Source: Pseudomonas sp. PB120 (GTDB taxonomy: Bacteria; Pseudomonadota; Gammaproteobacteria; Pseudomonadales; Pseudomonadaceae). From it: a stretch of 64,000 nucleotides of DNA. Position 1 is the stretch's first letter. Every line of letters begins with the position of its first letter. Below are positions 62,194 through 64,000 of this stretch, in pieces. Under the pieces are notes generated by a model that saw only the letters and a list, made by a program, of their open reading frames with translations, had not been told where the DNA came from and did not search any database. The stretch is taken from NCBI RefSeq assembly GCF_009761815.1, contig NZ_RWIN01000017.1:1-64000 (forward strand). Reading direction: 5' to 3'. A program made the translations under genes and the position numbers.

Positions 62194-64000
62194 AAGGGAG
62201 TTTCAACTTATCCGAATGGGCCCTCAAACATCAGTCGTTTGTCTGGTATTTGATGTTCGTCGCGCTGCTGATGGGCGTGTTCTCGTACCTGAACCTGGGC
62301 CGCGAGGAAGACCCTTCGTTCACCATCAAGACCATGGTCATCCAGACGCGCTGGCCGGGCGCGACCCAGGAAGAAACCCTCAAGCAGGTCACTGACCGCA
62401 TCGAGAAAAAACTCGAAGAACTCGACTCCCTCGACTACGTGAAAAGCTACACGCGCCCGGGCGAGTCCACGGTGTTCGTGTACCTGCGCGACACCACCAG
62501 CGCCAAGGACATCCCGGAAATCTGGTACCAGGTGCGCAAGAAGATCAACGACATTCGCGGCGACTTCCCCAAAGGCCTGCAAGGGCCGGGGTTCAACGAC
62601 GAGTTCGGTGATGTGTTCGGTTCGGTGTACGCCTTCACGGCGGACGGCTTGTCGATGCGCCAGTTGCGCGACTACGTGGAACAGGTGCGTGCCCAGATCC
62701 GTGATGTGCCGGGGTTGGGCAAGGTCGAAATGATCGGCGAGCAGGACGAAGTCCTTTACCTGAACTTCTCCACCCGCAAACTGGCGGCGCTGGGCATCGA
62801 TCAGCGCCAGGTGGTGCAGAGCCTGCAAGCCCAGAACGCGGTGACTCCGGCCGGGGTGATCGAGGCCGGTCCCGAGCGGATTTCCGTGCGCACCTCGGGC
62901 CAGTTCGCGTCCGAGAAAGACCTGGCCAACGTCAACCTGCGGCTCAATGATCGTTTCTACCGACTGGCCGACGTCGCCGACATCAGCCGTGGCTACGTCG
63001 ACCCGGCGACCCCGGAGTTTCGCTACAACGGCCACCCGGCCATCGGCCTGGCCATCGCCATGAAGAAGGGCGGCAACATTCAGGTGTTCGGCAAGGCGCT
63101 GCACCAGCGCATGACCGACCTGACCGCAGACCTTCCGGTCGGCGTCGGCGTGCACACCGTTTCCGATCAGGCCGAAGTGGTGGAAAAAGCCGTCGGCGGC
63201 TTCACCAGCGCCTTGTTCGAGGCGGTGGTGATCGTGCTCATCGTCAGCTTCGTCAGCCTCGGCGTGCGCGCCGGCCTGGTGGTGGCGTGCTCCATTCCTC
63301 TGGTGCTGGCGATGGTCTTCCTGTTCATGGAATACAGCGGCATCACCATGCAACGGATTTCCCTGGGCGCCTTGATCATCGCCCTCGGCCTGCTGGTGGA
63401 TGACGCGATGATCACGGTCGAAATGATGGTCACTCGCCTGGAGATGGGCGACACCAAGGAGCAGGCGGCGACATTCGCCTACACCTCGACCGCGTTCCCG
63501 ATGCTGACCGGCACCCTGGTGACCGTCGCCGGTTTTGTGCCGATCGGCCTCAACGCCAGTTCGGCGGGCGAGTACACCTTCACGCTCTTCGCGGTGATTG
63601 CCGTGGCGATGATCGTGTCGTGGATTGTCGCGGTGCTGTTCGCCCCGGTGATCGGCGTGCACATTCTCAGCGCCAACGTGAAACCGCATTCGGCAGAACC
63701 GGGTCGCATCGGCCGGGCGTTCAATGCCGGGATGTTTTGGGCCATGCGCAATCGCTGGTGGGCCATCGGCATTACGATCGCGCTGTTCGTGGCGTCGGTG
63801 TTTTCCATGCAGTTCGTGCAGAACCAGTTCTTCCCGTCCTCGGACCGTCCGGAAATTCTCGTCGACCTGAACCTGCCGCAAAACGCTTCGATTGCCGAAA
63901 CGCGCAAGGCGGTGGACAAGCTCGAAGCAGCGCTCAAGGACGACCCGGACATCGTGCGCTGGAGCACGTACATCGGCGAAGGGGCGATCCGTTTCTACCT
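62190..64000 (+). CDS. triC: RND-family efflux pump (TriC-like), partial at the window end
   Basis: About 603 of roughly 1,000 residues are present. My reading gives N-terminal MKGSFNLSEWALKHQSFVWYLM, the porter region (WPGATQEETLKQVTDRIEKKLEEL), and transmembrane helices with LGLLVDDAMITVEM, the paired aspartates of the proton relay in TM4. It extends past 64000. It pumps substrates from periplasm or inner membrane together with the two adaptors; the outer-membrane channel is not in the window. Confidence 0.9.
   Translation, partial: MKGSFNLSEWALKHQSFVWYLMFVALLMGVFSYLNLGREEDPSFTIKTMVIQTRWPGATQEETLKQVTDRIEKKLEELDSLDYVKSYTRPGESTVFVYLRDTTSAKDIPEIWYQVRKKINDIRGDFPKGLQGPGFNDEFGDVFGSVYAFTADGLSMRQLRDYVEQVRAQIRDVPGLGKVEMIGEQDEVLYLNFSTRKLAALGIDQRQVVQSLQAQNAVTPAGVIEAGPERISVRTSGQFASEKDLANVNLRLNDRFYRLADVADISRGYVDPATPEFRYNGHPAIGLAIAMKKGGNIQVFGKALHQRMTDLTADLPVGVGVHTVSDQAEVVEKAVGGFTSALFEAVVIVLIVSFVSLGVRAGLVVACSIPLVLAMVFLFMEYSGITMQRISLGALIIALGLLVDDAMITVEMMVTRLEMGDTKEQAATFAYTSTAFPMLTGTLVTVAGFVPIGLNASSAGEYTFTLFAVIAVAMIVSWIVAVLFAPVIGVHILSANVKPHSAEPGRIGRAFNAGMFWAMRNRWWAIGITIALFVASVFSMQFVQNQFFPSSDRPEILVDLNLPQNASIAETRKAVDKLEAALKDDPDIVRWSTYIGEGAIRFY

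Noticed and set aside
62208..63881. A 557-codon minus-strand frame opposite the RND pump
   Set aside because: The translation is His/Glu-rich and matches no family; the opposite strand encodes a continuous RND transporter.

Overview
The window is chromosomal DNA from a fluorescent-group Pseudomonas. It is GC-rich and carries many short palindromic REP/REPIN elements of the TGTAGGAGCGAGC and GTGGCGAGGGAGC types. Gene order from gabD-gabT through desA, a GGDEF/EAL gene, oscA-sbp-cysTWA, a DUF962 gene and a Crp-like regulator resembles the P. aeruginosa gabD-to-cysA region. I recalled that similarity; no search was run.

Layout. 81-4342: a small conserved gene, then a TauD-type dioxygenase with a sulfonate-type ABC transporter. 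4378-5318: an RHS tip gene with a broken start. 5483-10861: a LysR regulator and an EmrAB-type MFS/adaptor/outer-membrane efflux set. 10919-14888: a GT39-like membrane transferase, a slipin/NfeD pair, a YbaK-like deacylase and DUF2789. 15003-20068: a MarR-controlled FUSC/DUF1656/HlyD/OMF efflux operon. 20151-28038: an unknown membrane protein, a YdgA-like protein, a Rieske-FAD reductase, a YbhB-like protein, a vWA lipoprotein/ECF sigma/anti-sigma-like trio and a small acidic protein. 28193-30082: an amino-acid-type chemoreceptor. 30099-32646: a colicin-E3-type toxin with three immunity-like genes, between two diverged copies of a 41-bp terminator sequence and next to tRNA-Arg(CCG). 33081-41993: gabD, gabT, a receiver-HDOD protein, a PAS-GGDEF protein, a desaturase and a PAS-GGDEF-EAL protein. 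42254-46289: the sulfate-uptake operon. 46392-49704: DUF962, a Crp-like regulator, a receiver-only regulator stub and hipBA. 49705-51883: an AraC regulator divergent from a second desaturase. 52372-58586: an RBBP9-like hydrolase, a sigma54 activator stub, MetQ and an amino-acid ABC transporter. 58816-59891: a second, frameshifted RHS tip gene. 60026-64000: a TriABC-like RND pump with two adaptors, cut by the window end.

Sulfur acquisition is the main physiological theme. Sulfate uptake with oscA, a TauD/sulfonate-type locus, MetQ and a cystine-like importer all lie in this window. A 38-bp element, 32/38 identical, sits upstream of both the TauD operon (493-530) and the amino-acid ABC operon (55524-55561), which suggests co-regulation, perhaps by CysB or a relative.

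The second theme is REP DNA used as gene ends. One REP encodes the N-terminus of an outer-membrane lipoprotein. Another supplies the stop codon that removes the end of a sigma54 activator, and a third supplies the stop of an EAL protein.
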